Part shown: positions 36,851-50,330 of the stretch, in pieces
How the letters are laid out: every line of letters starts with the position of its first letter
Position numbering within the stretch: position 1 is the first letter of the stretch
Origin: Rhea pennata
Taxonomy: Eukaryota; Chordata; Aves; Rheiformes; Rheidae
Assembly (NCBI RefSeq): GCF_028389875.1
Contig: NC_084671.1
Span: 27,249,083-27,313,082 of the forward strand
DNA length: 64,000 nt
Reading direction: 5' to 3'
Notes under the pieces: generated by a model
What the model saw: only the letters and a program-made list of their open reading frames with translations
What the model was told of the DNA's origin: nothing
The model's database searches: none
Program-made: the position numbers and the translations under genes

Positions 36851-37064
36851 AACAGCCTCCTCAACGGCCCCGCGCGCCCGGCCCAACGGCCGCCTCAACG
36901 GCCCCGCGCGCCCCGCCCAACGGCCGCCTCAGCCGCCCCGCGCGCCCCGCCCAACCGTCGCCTCAGCCGCCCCGCGCGCCCCGCCCAACGGCCGCCTCAG
37001 CCGCCCCGCGCGCCCCGCCCAACGGCCGCCTCAGCCGCCCCGCCCAACGGCCGCCTCAACCGCC
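36851..37064 (+). repeat. 34-bp GC-rich minisatellite
   Basis: Five full 34-bp units start at 36851, 36885, 36919, 36953 and 36987. A unit shortened by 9 bp follows (37021-37045), then a partial unit. Each unit is of the form AACGGCCGCCTCAGCCGCC followed by CCGCGCGCCCCGCCC. Units differ at only a few positions. Because 34 is not a multiple of three, the frame shifts every unit, so the Pro/Arg-rich open frames crossing it are artefacts. Confidence 0.95.
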
Positions 37065-37119
37065 CGCCCGCGGCGGCACTGCGCACGCGCGCCCCGCCCC
37101 CTCCCCAGGGCGGAAGTGA

Positions 37120-37182
37120 CGCGGAGGGCGGGCCGCAGTTCGGGCTGGGGAGGTGCTGCCGGTGCGCGGCGGCGGCGCCCAG
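37120..37182 (+). other. Inferred untranslated first exon of MAP3K13
   Basis: Within the CpG island a good splice donor (GCCCAG followed by GTAACG, GT at 37183-37184) lies about 70 bp downstream of the CGGAAGTG motif. This is a plausible first-exon end for a rightward gene. The 5' boundary is arbitrary. MAP3K13 begins with untranslated exon(s) and a long first intron in other vertebrates, which fits the absence of coding sequence further right. No transcript evidence is available here. Confidence 0.35.
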
Positions 37183-40100
37183 GTAACGCGGCGGCGGCGC
37201 GGAGGAAAGAGGGGGGGAGACGGCGGCGGGTTCCCTCGCGTTGCCCGGGGAGCCCCTGCCGGGCGCTGGGGCTCTGCGGCTCGGAGGCTGCGTGGCGGCG
37301 CTGCGGCGGGGCCGGGCGCAGAGCGGCGCGGCGCGGGCCCGGGGAGCCGTTGCGCGGGGAGCCGTTGCGCGGGGCGGGAGGGCCCCGCGGGGTCGGCGCG
37401 CCCGCTGGGGCCGGAGCCTGCAGCGCAGCCGGGGCAGCCGCGTCCCGCTCCGCTCCGCTCCGCGCGCTGTCCCTGCCGTTGGCGCGCCTCGAGCCTGGCG
37501 TAGCTGGCGCTTATTTCAAGGCGCCAGGCGCGCATACCGAAACCCTGGGAGCTGCGCGGGTGCCTTGTTGTTTCCTCGCTCCTTAACGCACCGAGATGTT
37601 GCTAACGCCTGTAAAAAGCTCCTGAGCCAGTGGAGAGGTTGTAGGGTATTAACGTCGAAGAAGGGAGCGTTTAGGTAAATCTTCTCCAGGCAGACTCTGA
37701 AGCAGATCGTGTCCGAGTCGGGACTCTGGTATCCACCATAATCCTGTCTGAGCAAAGCATATCAGAGGCTGCTGGTGGCTCGAAACAATCTGTGCAAACT
37801 CCCAGAGTGTTGTGTCTTGCTCAGCTGAAAGGTCGATGCAATAGTTCATATGCTTCTTTGATCTGATGTGGAGTTTGGAAAGGGGAAGGGGTGGCTTTAG
37901 CTGATGCTAAGCTTGCTTCGGGTGGACTCCCTGGCCTCGCTCACTGGAGCGAAACAAGGGGATAGCTGCTAAGTGCAGCACCTAAGCTGTGAGGGAGACA
38001 GCATCTCACCTCCTTCACTCAGAGGCAATTCCCCTGGCAGAATCTAGTACCTCAAACTTGCATGCATTGCTGTCCATTCAATAAAAATAAATAACACTTG
38101 AACGTGTAGTGCAATAAAAACAAACCCTCAGGAGAAAATGGATAGGAGCCTGTCATCCTCCTTCCCCGGGTGAGCTCTGTGGGAGCATTGCTAGTTGAAA
38201 CTACAAAGACCATGTTATGGCTTCGCTTGCAGCTTTTTTTTTCTTTCCTGCTGTAGTTACACTAGTTCAGAGGTAGACTGGTGTTACCGTCCTGACCTTG
38301 TTCTCAAAGCAGCAGGAAATGCTTCCTTCTGCATTCACTCTGAGGTGGATTAAGGGTAAGCAAGCTGATCAAGCTGCCTATGTACCTGTATTAATGCTAG
38401 TCCCTATGAAAGGGAGAGGCAGGTCCACCCATTTTGGCAGCATCACAGATGAAAATCAGTTAAGCTGCTTGAGAAAGTGCACCCTGGGGCTGTGGTTCCC
38501 TGGACAGGGGAGCTGGCTTAGTAGTCTGTTTTCTCCTGAAACCAGAAGAACTTGCTCCCAGCTTTCCTCTTGCTCCTTGCCAGTACCTCTAGCTAAAAGC
38601 TGTGCAATACTACCTGTGTCTCTTGTTTTTATGTTGTAGCTAATTTTCTACCATTTTAGTAGGTTGAGTCAGCTTATAGAGGGGTCTGATGAGCGCTAGA
38701 AGTGACACTAGTTTAGTGGCAAAATGCTTGAGGACAGAGGTTTGTTAATTCATTTCATCGCAGTCTGAAGGGTACTCTCAAAGTGTTGAGAGAGTGCGTC
38801 TCCCTGGAAGGGTAAAGCCGCTTCCAGGTAAACGGATTCACCCTCTCCCCCTTGCTACTTTTTTACAAAACAAATACTTTTATTTTGTTTTTCTGAAAGG
38901 TTACCCTTTCGGTGGTAACCAAACTGGTGAATATTAACATTAGAATGTAAAGGATTAGGAAAGTAGAATTACAGAAGTCTTAAAAGTTGCATGTAGTGAT
39001 TATCACTAATAACTACATTAGAATCATTAAAACAGATGTTCAGTTTTAGAGAACAGAAGCAATTTGCTAAATGTAAAGATGGGAGTACTAGCGAAAGAGA
39101 TCACATTTAAACACAGTGAACAGGGGGATGAAGAACGGAAATGGGTGTAGTAAACAAGATATTACTCTTTGTTGCTCATTTTCAATCTGAGCTGTGTTTT
39201 AGAGTTGTTCTTGATGTTAGAAAGATCTCTATCCAGAGACATAATTGAAGATGAGAATATTATAATGACTTGTCAAAGGCATGCAAAGAATATTTTGGGG
39301 ATGTAAAGAGTTTGCTTAACTTCACAAAGATTGAGAGCAATCTGCATTAAGAAAATCTTTTGTTTACTGTAGCATTTTAAAGTCTATATTAATAAAGCAG
39401 TTCCTATATTTTGTTCAGCTATTTAGCAGGAAATAAATGCTGCTTACTCTAAGGCCCAGGAGTTTTATGTAAACCTTTGTGATAGAACTTAATAGGTTAA
39501 CTGCAGTGTTTAAAATGCTTTCTCTTGAAAAATACTGAATTGCCAGGACTTGGTATGGTCCGGTTTTAAATGACTTTTGCACTCTGGCTTCTGCTACTTT
39601 CTTGAACCTGTTCTGCAAGGTGCGTATCACATTACTTAGATCTCCTTTTATGGAAGCGTTTCTTTTAGGTCCTTTATTAAGTTTACTGAAACCTAATCTA
39701 ACTGCTGTCCTTGTAGAATTTATCAATACAGCTTCTCATAAAGTAGATAAATTGTTGTTTGTTATCTTTGGTTACAAAGGCTAGTGTAAGATTTAATAAA
39801 TTACTATATCAGATACTCTAGGCAAGGTCTCAACAGTACAGTGCTTAAGTTAAATATTGACTTACTGTATAGGACTTTGGTCTAGCGTAACCCCCACCAA
39901 GCATTGCTTGCTGCAGCCAAGAGGGAAGTATTGTTGCAAAGATAACAACAACTTAAGAATTACCCCCCTCCAAATTGAAGGCAGCCTAGCTGTGCACAAA
40001 AACTTCTTTCCTAAACAGTGAACAATCCCAGGCGAGTCTCAGCTGGGGAATGCTTTTAAATGATTAAATGTGGCATTTAAACAACTCACTCCTCTGTCTT

Positions 40101-43100
40101 CTCTTTCCTATTTCTGTAGATTAAAAATTAATTAAAATACCAAGGAAAGTGGGAGTTAGAATGTAAAAAATGTAATTTTTCTTTTTGCAGTGCAGTCTTA
40201 TGCTAAACAATGGTTTATGCATATGTAGCTAACTTGTGCCCAGTGGCAGTAGTGTATTTGTCTGCAGCGTGAGGTGAGTAGGTAATTTAAGTTTGTACCT
40301 GGAGGAGTGGTAGTGACCCTTCCATGTCACTCTGTATGTAGTGAAATGGCCAGCGTTTGGGGTCTCATAGCTGGTGCCAAGTCTGGGTGAAGTTGGCTGG
40401 TCTTTCCTGATCTTGCTCGTGCTTAGCTATACTGAAACATACCTTGAGCTGAAGAAATTTTGTGTGCAGATAGGCCAGTTATCAATAAAATCTTGCTTCT
40501 GGGACCATTCCTCCCAGTGTAGGAGGCTTTTGGGGTTTTGCACATATGTTATAATTTGGAAAACAAAACAAAACAAAAAAAAAACTTTCCATTCTTGCAA
40601 TTAATTCTTTCAAACATGAACCAAATGTGACTGATTTTTGCCTGCTCCTTGCCTCTTTCTTTGCTGTTTTGACCTTTCTTGCAGAGTCTAAAATCTGATT
40701 GATAAAATTCCTTCAAAATAGAAGAATTCTTCTGGAACTGACAGGATTAGGTGCATTTCTCTATGGTATGGTGTGTCTCACTTTTGACTGCTTTGCTATG
40801 GGGAGCTCAGCATGTGATACTGAGAGGAGTATATTTTGTAAAACTTTTTTTCTCTAGTTAAGAGGCTTTATACATGGGAGGTGTCCCAGACAATTCTTAC
40901 TTGCCAATGGGAAATAGGATTTTCAAATAGATGGAGAGGTTGTTAGCAAAAATATAGCTGGTCCTATATGGTGCTTTTGGTGAAGGAATTTCTGCATGTT
41001 CTAACAGTAAAATATTTTGAGCAATTTGTACATGAGTGAGGAGGAATTAATTTATTTTGTGTCTTGAGTAAGTTGGTTTGCTGTCACAATCTGATTCTAG
41101 GAAGATTTTCTCCTGTATGCTATTCAAAGACGATTGGCTGTCATGCATCTTCATTTGCTATAAACTGAGATTTTTTGTTTGGTGGAAGGTACACTTTCTT
41201 TTTGGTGCAAGATTGGTTTGATGAATCCTACCTTTTTATTTATTCACTTTGAAACCATTTCTCTAAATGTAGTAGACATAAATTGTCCCTGACCCATTCT
41301 GGTTATTCTAGAATTTGCTTTTACAGACCTGTCTATGAGGAGCCCATGGAATAAGTGGTTCAGGATTTTTCTAGTGTTCTTGTCAACTTTTTCCACTTTA
41401 TGAATTTAAAGTCATAATGAGGTTCATCAACAGGTATATTTACATTAAAATCCTAATTTCAAATGTGCATGGTTGTTCAGAGTGTCTGAGATCAAGATTT
41501 AGACTGAGCTCCAGATGGTGGTCAGAGGATTACTTTGAGAGCTGATTATGAATGTGCTTTGTGTAAGTCTCAGCCTAATTAAACAGTTACATCACAAAGA
41601 TTTTTTTAATAATGATTCATCAGGTAATTTAGGGAAAAGGATATCTTTTAAACTTTTCAATGAAGCTTGTTTTCTGCTCTCCCATCTGGCTCATACTGAG
41701 TTGTACCCCGGCGCTTGCAGGCTATTTTAGTGGACTTTCATTTCCTGACTCTGAAAATGAGATCGACGACCGCTTTGAAGAGTGGATGTCTTTTCTGCCT
41801 GCGTTGCCTGCGTTGCTACTTGGATCCATCTGCGGAGTGACTAGGTGGCCGTGGTGTGACCTCTGAGCAAAGCCCAGTCTGTGGTCTGTTCAAACTTAGA
41901 CTTCATTGAGCGTGCGCGCGCTGTTTTTGGAGTATCCTAGTGAAAAGGTGGCCAACCTAACCTCAAAGCCAAGCAAATAGGAGTGTAGCAGTGTTTGGTG
42001 TCACTGTACTGGTCGGCTGTTGGCTGCTGCTCTGCCAGAGAGCACCCTGTGTCACTGCAGGGAGGTGCTGGGGATCATCCAGCACCAAGCTGATGAGAAA
42101 AGGTTCTTTGTGCTCCTTTTGTCTAGTATTGTTGCCAGGAAACGTTGAGGTTTTTGGAAGTGTGCGCTGTTGCTTTTTTGGCTTGACAGATTAGCTTCAT
42201 TCATAAATGAAGGCCACGTGCTCCTGGCGTCTGTGGCTCTGGATCACTGTGCCACCATACCTTGCCAGGCTGGGTTTTCAGCAGCTTATTTGGTGCCCAG
42301 TGCTGTGGCTGCAACAGTTTTGGCCTTGCCAGACACAGGAGGACTTGGTCCCAAAAGGGATGAAAGACTTCTCTCACTTATCCCTCTGTATTTCTGGACT
42401 ACTCGGAGATCCCCCAGGAGATCACAGTTTCCACTGGCATGGTGTATCCAGCACTGGCTTTCAATTAGCCAAACATTTATGTATTGGTGGAGGTGGAGAA
42501 AACATAGTGCTGGGGGTCTCATGCTGGTGTTACCAGAAGGAGATGATTTCTGAGTTTTCCTTTACATCAGCTACTTTCTTCCTGGTTTTCTTGTGACAAT
42601 TTGAACTCTAAAATCTGAGGTGTTGCGCAGTGGCTTTAGGACCTCTGTTGGGGAATGTTTGAATGCTGTAGTCCCAGGGTTGCTGGGAAGACTCTGGTCT
42701 TTCCACATCTTCCCAAGTGGAAAAAGGGAGACCTACAGTGGTCTCTTATTTGGGCCAGCAGGAGGAAAACACTTGATGGAGAATATAAAGCAGGGTGAAG
42801 TCTAAAGCTCTGCTGTTGCCTCAGTGCAAAGTGTAATTGACTGGTTGCAGCCTGTGTTACTTCGTAATCTGCTGGAATGATAGGGTGCAGGAGGGGTTTA
42901 TTATGCCTCTCTGTGAAGGTTTCTATGTTATATAGCTGACCAAGAGTACTTTGACCTTCCTGGTGCACTTATAAATGCAGCACTTCTTTTTTTTATAGGT
43001 TCTCTAGATTCCTCAGGGTACAATGTCCTGTAGTTTGGACATGTTCTACTCTCTGTAACTGGAGGAAATGCTAGTGCTGCTTAGGTGATTTGATGTGTTC

Positions 43101-46100
43101 TCACTGTTGGAGACATTTCTCCTGCAACCTTGTGGGGCAGAGGACTGAGTAAAGATGTTGACTCTAAGCCAGGAATACTGTTTTCCTGGTCTATTACCTG
43201 TTGCCCCTTTTGTGGGATTAAGAGCTACTGGGGAGAGATAGTGAAAACTGTCATGGGGAACTGTTTAGTGCAGTCGAGTTTGGGAGCTCAGTGAGATGAC
43301 CAGGTAGATGGCCATCTGAAGAGATAGCAGTATACAAATGTACTAGCCCTCAGAGCCATAGGGAGTGTTTGCAGAGTCATCTTCCGTGTCTAGGGCCACT
43401 ACATACAAATCACAACAGATGGAGCCATCGTGGTGTCCCTAACAGATGACGGGTTGGTGTTGGTTTCCTTTTCCTTTTGTCAGGAAGCAGCTGATCTGTG
43501 GGGCCAGTGCATCAAATTTGATGCTGAGCTTACTGTTTTCCCAAGATTCTGAATGCAGCCAAGATCATTCCCCAGACTCTGTGAGATTTGGTCAGTGCCT
43601 TCTTCAGAAACCACGATACCTTGAAGTTGATCTCTTTGCCTTGATTTCCACCAGGAATTGTCAGTAGTTCAAGTTGACTACAGCTCAGGGTCTTGGAGAC
43701 GTGATGCATTGTGTTGTCAGATGATACTTGCATAATTTTGCTGATTCCCTCCTGGCCAGGGTGATTTTGACCCTGGGACCTTCTGCTGTCAATAAGTAAA
43801 ATGCAGGGGATGGGATCAAAAGGGGCTTTTGATAATACAGTGTAATTCTCAGCTTTGTCAGCAGTTGGGCTTTAGATAAGTTGTTGTTCTCCCCATCCAA
43901 CCTTTAGGCTAAATTCTCAATGTGCTACTGTAATGCAGATAATAAATGTGAACTGTGGGGGTCAAAGAGGTAAAGAAAGAAGCTCTTGCTGCCTCTCTTG
44001 AATTCTGGCAATATAGTTATTCAGTAACTGTACCCGTCGGGTTGGTTTCAGGTAACTTTTTAGTGTGCCCTTTAAACAGAAGGAAAATGTAATGTTTATG
44101 TAACATAGTATCTTTGAGAGCTATATTTTAAATTGTAGTTCTTTTTAGATGTCCAGAATACCAGTTTACAAGAGGAACAGCAAAGAGGTCTAACTACAAA
44201 AACTGATGGACTATTACATCATTCAAAAATGAGCCAATTCATGCTTTTCTTCTGGAAACTAAAATGGCTTGAAGGTGAGTAGATCTTGTTTCTGTGACAA
44301 ATGCGCTTTTCAGTGTCTTGGGCCTTGACCATAAGTCTTCCCAAAGACTGGGCTGTCCTCATTTCAGCTTAGTGTGCATCTGTCTTTCTGGGATGGCACA
44401 GCTCATAGAAACATGCTTTTTTCATTGGAAAAAAATATCTAACAAGTAGTTATGTTTTCTACTGTATCAATTAATTATGTTTAATTTGGAAATGTTTGAG
44501 AACTTGAGTGTTTAGGCAAAGAGGTGATTTATTTGGATTTTTAAATTTTAAGTTTGTAACATAAAGTTTTGTTTAATTTGGTGCATATATTTAATTAAAC
44601 AAGCCATTTTGAAGTTTTGTTCCAGCAGTATCTCAAGTGGTATTATCACTGCTCAGAGAAGCAGAAAAAGAGTGCCTGTCAAAGATGATAAATCAGTTCC
44701 CCCAAAGTACAGAACATGCTTGAGCGAAATTTAATCAGAATAATGTTTTGTAGAGTTTGTGTTTTGTGTTATTTTTGTACTTGGCCCCTTAGGGCTGTAG
44801 ACAGTGACTGTACACTATTCTTTTATAAAACCCTTTAACTGTAATAACAAATCAAAATGGAAATATCACGTAAGTACTGCTCCCAATATTGAAATAAAAG
44901 TAAAGGATTTTTGAGACAAACAATTAAGATTTAAAATACTTAATTCTGATTTTAACTAGGCTACTTCCTCCTTTATAATACTCTTGAGTGGTAAATTTGT
45001 TTTTCCATTAGTTGCTTCACTGATAATTACTTTTTAAAAATATAAACAACATAGTGCCTATTAATTCAAGCTAGTAGTGGAGTGGAAGTAAGCTGTGACA
45101 AATGTGTCTAGGTGATTTACCAAGTGTCATTCTGTCTGCACAGAAATTATCTCAGAGTGTCCAGTGCTGTAGCCACAGGCCTCTGGTGCATAAATACTTT
45201 CCAGCGTGAGAAGCAGGCCCAGGAGAGATTTACCTACACTTTGAAAACTGAATTCAGTTTTCCTGTGTTTTTGCAGACTTGAAGCTCAGTATCTCTTTAT
45301 CCTTGCTATTTCTTAAGTCTTTGTGTACGTGGAATGCTGGTGAGCATCTCTCATGAGTGTAATACTCGACAGAGATAGGAGAGGATGCAGTGTCGGGGGG
45401 GGGCATTACTAGTCAAGAAAGAAAAGATTCATTGTAGCTGGCAAGAGGAATACTGTTTACATCATCTGTGTTATTTGGTCTCTGCTGTTATCTGTGTGGT
45501 TCTGAATCAAGGGATGGAAAACTACACCCAAACCAAAAAGTGTTGGTCTATTCTAAAAAGCTTCTCTTGTATCAACTAGTTGCCTATATTTTCTAAGAAT
45601 CCTCTTCATATTCGTTGTATGTTGCGATGTGCATTCCTCCCAGCTGTGTATGGCGAAAAGGTAATATTTAAAGGCTCAAAAGTACAAACCAAGGACCACC
45701 GAGTATCTTTTTTGCCAGCTTTGACGACTGGGTTGTGCATTTCTCTGTAACATATAGTTAGGTTCTGAGGACTCCTTGAAGACTTCAAATAGGTGATTGC
45801 TATTAATGTTTCAAACTTCCTGCTTGAAAATGTGAATGGTAGTCTAATAGTACAGAATAGTTGTATATATTAAGATTTTTATGTATAAGTTGAGTGTTTC
45901 CCATGTGTAATTCACAGATTTTTTGCTGTACTGTGTTTACAGTCAAAGCTTTCAAAACACACTTGAAGTGAAACTTGTAGTGCCCTGGTTTCCACGTTAT
46001 GCATTCTTTATATGTAAATGGTTTGTGAATAGTTGCATATATGCATAATGATTTTCAGTTACTTTGGGGGAAAGGATCTTTTAAAAATCAGTCTATGAAT

Positions 46101-49100
46101 TCTGTACCAGTTACTATCTGTATATTAATCTCCAATATTAAAAAGATCATCTTGTGACATTTGAGTGATTGCAAAAGTCAATAGCTACAGCAGGTGCTGT
46201 TTATATCTGCATGTCTCGAAGGTAGAGATGCCATCTGTGAATCCTTTTGTCAGAAAAGCTGAGAACTAGGGAATCTCATTTGGAATATTTATTCTGGTGT
46301 AGTCTGTCCTTTTCTATTGATATGAATCAATAGAAATAGCAGTTCTTCCTTTTACTCTCTCTCCTTTCTTCTGCTTTCTCATAGTTTCTTCTGAAAATTG
46401 CAAATTTCATCTGTGGGGAAAGATTGTGTGACAGGGTAAAGACAGACTGAGCGTGAAAAAAGGGTTTTTCTTGCTATATTTTTCTTTATTCTCAATGCTC
46501 AGGAAGAGCTGAGCTCCCCCTGCTTTCCCAAGCTCTACTATCACCTGATCAGGCACAGGTCAGCAAGCCTGAATGGTTGGATCCTCCTCTGTGTGAGTTA
46601 TTGGGTAGATACCAGATCGTGTTGGTGTTTCTGATACTGTCTGCCTGAAGTACTTGCTCCTGTTGACTTGCCAAGTTCATTCTTGCTGTCAAAACCCTAG
46701 CTGTTTCTCTCTGCACAGGACCTTGCTACTGTTTGCAGTGGTAGAGATCTCTGCTGGAGCTAATAGCTTGTTTGATCTTGTTAGAGCATGTTTTCAGCAG
46801 TCGCTGGAAAATACTTGGAGATGTTTCCAGCGAAATGGTTAGTACCGATTCTTGTCTTGATAGATACAGCATCGCGATTTACCAGATGGCCTGCAAGCCA
46901 GATTTGGTCTGTGCTCTGGTTGCATCCCTTCTGCAGGACAATACACCAGCGAATGTGCTGCTCTGGTCTCCTGTGGGAAGACCAGAGCACACAATGCTTT
47001 GAGATGTTATAGAGCAGGGGGTGGTCAGAGCTCATTGCTGCCTTGCTGCTCTTAGGGGCAGCTGGCTGCTGCATTTGGGTTTTAGGGCTGGAGAGATCTG
47101 AGTTGTGCTCCTCAGGCATCTGTTGTAGCCCTGAGTAGTGATATGCTCGTTGAAGAAATTTGCAGCTCATGTAGAGGGACCAGACACTTCAAATATTCCT
47201 GCTCATTAGGAAGCTCTACTGCGGAGGGACTAATACATATTATCCACTGGCTCGTGTAGGTACCCTGAGACTAGCTTCCAGCGCGCATGCTTCCAGATGT
47301 TGGATCAATGCTAGATTATTGCTCAGGCTGTGGATTTGTGTCCATTTTTAGTGTGAGTGAGACTGTGGCAGACTTGTATCCTAAGCATAAGACCTTGGAT
47401 AGGGAGAGTGGTCTCTGTTAGCCTTTCTCCTTTGCTCCTCTGTCCTTGATAAGTTAGCAACTTTGGCCTTATTAGACTTGAAAATGCCCCAGGATTTCTA
47501 GAGTAAATTTCTTTTTGCTCTCTCAGAGAATTTGCCACCAGAATCTTTGACTAAATATAGGCACCTTAGGCAAAAATTCACAAACTGGAAACTGTCCACT
47601 GAGAATCAGTTGGCCTCGTTGCCATGTCTGGGTGAGGGAACATTGTCAGTGCTGGGTGACTATGAGATGATACGGGAAGAGCTTTCCGTCAGAGACTAAA
47701 GTTGTGAAGGAGAACTACGTAAGCTTTCATATGTTCCTTTGCTGCTACTGGTGTTTTTACCAGGGCATTGGTTATCCCTTTCTGTCAAGAGGATCCCTTC
47801 CAACCGTCTCCAGAGGTCCTTAAAGAAGTTCAGCTATTTAGGAGGATATCTGTGTGATGTTTTTTTCCCGACACTTATTATTTTCAAGGTAAAGAAACCG
47901 ACATATGTGATGCTGAAATCAGAAGGATTTGATGTTATAAACTGAAAGTGCAATAGCAGCAATCAGCCATGGCACAAGTAGTGGAAGCGACCTAGGACAT
48001 AACAGCAAGTTTCCTGTAAGTTGATCAGACTCTTTGCCGCATTGAGTTTATAGTTTTTGTCAGAGTTACTACGGTGAATTACTTGCTTGGTAGATACGTA
48101 TATAAAAACTTTTTTGGGGATATTTCATTTGCTGTGTTGGAAACAATCTGGTTTTCTTTGACCAGTGAAGTATTATCACTGTGGACTGATAGGATTCATT
48201 TAATGTACAAGGAAGCTGTCCTATCGGTACCAGTCCAAGTGTGCTGTCTTTACAAATGCGAGTCTGCAGCCCAGTTTAGTTAGAGAGTGAGTGTCCGGAC
48301 TAAAGGCTGCAGCATGCCTTTCTTTTATTGAGGTGTGCTATTAAGAGAATGGTAAGCAGAGCACGTTAAGCTGTCATTTAGTTAAGGTAGTAAACTGTAA
48401 AAACCTTGTAACCCATGGGAGGGGAAAAAGGAGGTATCGCTTCAGATACTCTTGTTGTTTCCAGCTTTCTGAGTGTAACAATTTTATTCTTACCGTGTAT
48501 TTTCCCTAAATCTTAAATATTTTTACATTACATGGATACATTTTTAAAAAGTTGGTTACATTATGATCATGTGTTAGGGTTAGATACAGGAGAATAAAAG
48601 AGGTACAGCATTCAACTCATTGTATACTTGCCGGCTACCATTATTTAAGTGTCTGTGTGATATCTTATCAAATGAGATGATACTGTTTCTCAAGCACACT
48701 GCACTTGTCATCTTGAAGTAGAATTACATTTCTACTACACTTGCATGCTTGCTCAGCACATCCAAGTAAAGGATAAGTTTAATACACACAAACTACACAT
48801 TTGTTAGGCCCACAAAAAACTTTGTCTCCCTTCTGCAGTGCCTAAATGTTGCCCTATTAGTTATTTTGAAACAGCTATGTTTTGAAAAATACTCAACTGT
48901 TCCATTCAGATACATGTCACCACAATTTATTCTTCCTTGCAATCTAAATACTCTCTGTGAGTTGATGTATCTTTTTAATCTTAGTTGAAGTGGAGCTCTG
49001 ATTTGATCTTTTAATTTAAACAGCTTTGGTGAAAGCAGCCAGGTTATGCTGAAGTCACATTTGATGCTAATGAATAGAGTCAGTTTATCCATCTTCCATT

Positions 49101-50330
49101 CATTCTTAAGCCACAGTGAAAGTGGAATAAGCTAAATTTTCTGGTTGTTCTTCACGCCTTTTTGTCCCGGGTAGGAAAAAATTAAGCTATATTGACCTCT
49201 TTCTGACATGTGCTATTAGTAAAGATGAGGGCGGAGAAAGACTTACTCAAAATAAATGAAGTAGATATTGGTCTTTTTAAAGTGGTTATTAATGTGATAC
49301 TTTATTGCTCCAGTTAAAGTCCCAGCCTATGAAGGAAGACGCAGGCAATCTCGGCTGCTGTTCCATCTACCAACGTGTGGTACTTGGTTTCAAATTTTTG
49401 TTCTGACCTTTGAAACACTCTATCGCATAGGTTTTGAGCGGTGGCTCCAAATGATTGCAGTACATCTTATGGCAGCGTTTGTGCTGCCCTTCACCTATAT
49501 GTCCATACATCAAAAAGGCTTGCAGTAAACTAGAGGATTTTGAAGTATTGACACCATGTATACCTTCGCAAGTATTGCTGTGTACCTCTTGGAGAGAGGA
49601 TTGTAATTATCCATGGAAACAGAGAGAGATAGGGTCTTTCGTAAACACTGCTAGACATAATACCGCAGAGTGTCAGAGGACAAAAAATTGCCTGCTGATC
49701 CAGTGGATGTGCCAATGTTATTTATTGTATGTTGATAATAGCAAGGAAAATGAGGCAGACCTTTAGCTGCAAGTTGTCTGTGTTTAAGTGGTGCTGACCT
49801 TGTCTTTATCACAGTAAGGGCTGCAAATTCGTTTTCCCAGAGTTGTGCTGTGGATGAGAAGATGAATTTGACAGCTTGTGGTGTGGGGCACTATCCCCTT
49901 CGTTCGCGCCAGAGGTCTGCCTGCAAACTTTAATCCTGACACTGGCTGGTGCCTGAAATGCTCTTCTGTTCCTGTGCTAATGGGAGGGTGGGGGGGAATT
50001 AGAGGACATGCAGATAAAACAAATGGATTATGCATTTGCGTTGTCTGTTTTAGCTGTAGCTCATGAAGTAAAACCTGGGTGTGTGTTGTTCCCCATGCAA
50101 AAGCTAACTGGGAATGTGCTGCTACTTTTTAGCTTTTCTGCTGAGTTTGGAAAACTGAGCTATATGGTTTTAAATTGATTGTGTTTACTGCTTAGATGAC
50201 AGTGAAGAAAGGAATGACTTAAGACTGTCTGACAAAATGTTGTAGCAGAGGATATTTGTTCTCAGTCCATTTAATTCCAAGTCTAATGCAACTCCTAGCT
50301 ACTTAGGCTTTGGTGCATTCTTGCTTTGGG
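37183..50330 (+). other. Inferred MAP3K13 5' intron, left part
   Basis: This is unique AT-rich sequence with no recognisable coding exon. Apart from one exon-like segment (44149-44274) there are only chance open frames, many overlapping on opposite strands (for example 42170-42596). A G-run occurs at 45396-45403. No interspersed repeat family could be named with confidence in this stretch. Confidence 0.5.
44149..44274 (+). other. Candidate untranslated exon (126 nt)
   Basis: The acceptor is TTGTAGTTCTTTTTAG (to 44148) and the donor is GAAG followed by GTGAGT (from 44275). All three frames contain stops, so if real it would be a 5' UTR or non-coding RNA exon of the plus-strand unit. Evidence is splice-site quality only. 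Confidence 0.3.

Larger units (their letters stand above)
36700..37520 (+). promoter_or_regulatory. CpG island, inferred MAP3K13 promoter
   Basis: This is a strong CpG island of about 800 bp. Bases 36851-37064 are a 34-bp minisatellite. The segment 37080-37520 is dense in CpG, with GGCGGAAGTGAC near 37110, resembling an ETS/GABP-type core (CGGAAGTG). The orientation (plus) and identity are inferred from the amniote order C3orf70-EHHADH-MAP3K13, where MAP3K13 is divergent from EHHADH. MAP3K13 (LZK) coding exons are not in the window. Confidence 0.55.

Noticed and set aside
36567-37586. A 339-codon plus-strand Pro/Arg/Ala-rich frame across the minisatellite
   Set aside because: It is generated by the 34-bp GC-rich repeats and CpG island. 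The repeat shifts frame each unit, and the sequence is promoter-like rather than coding.
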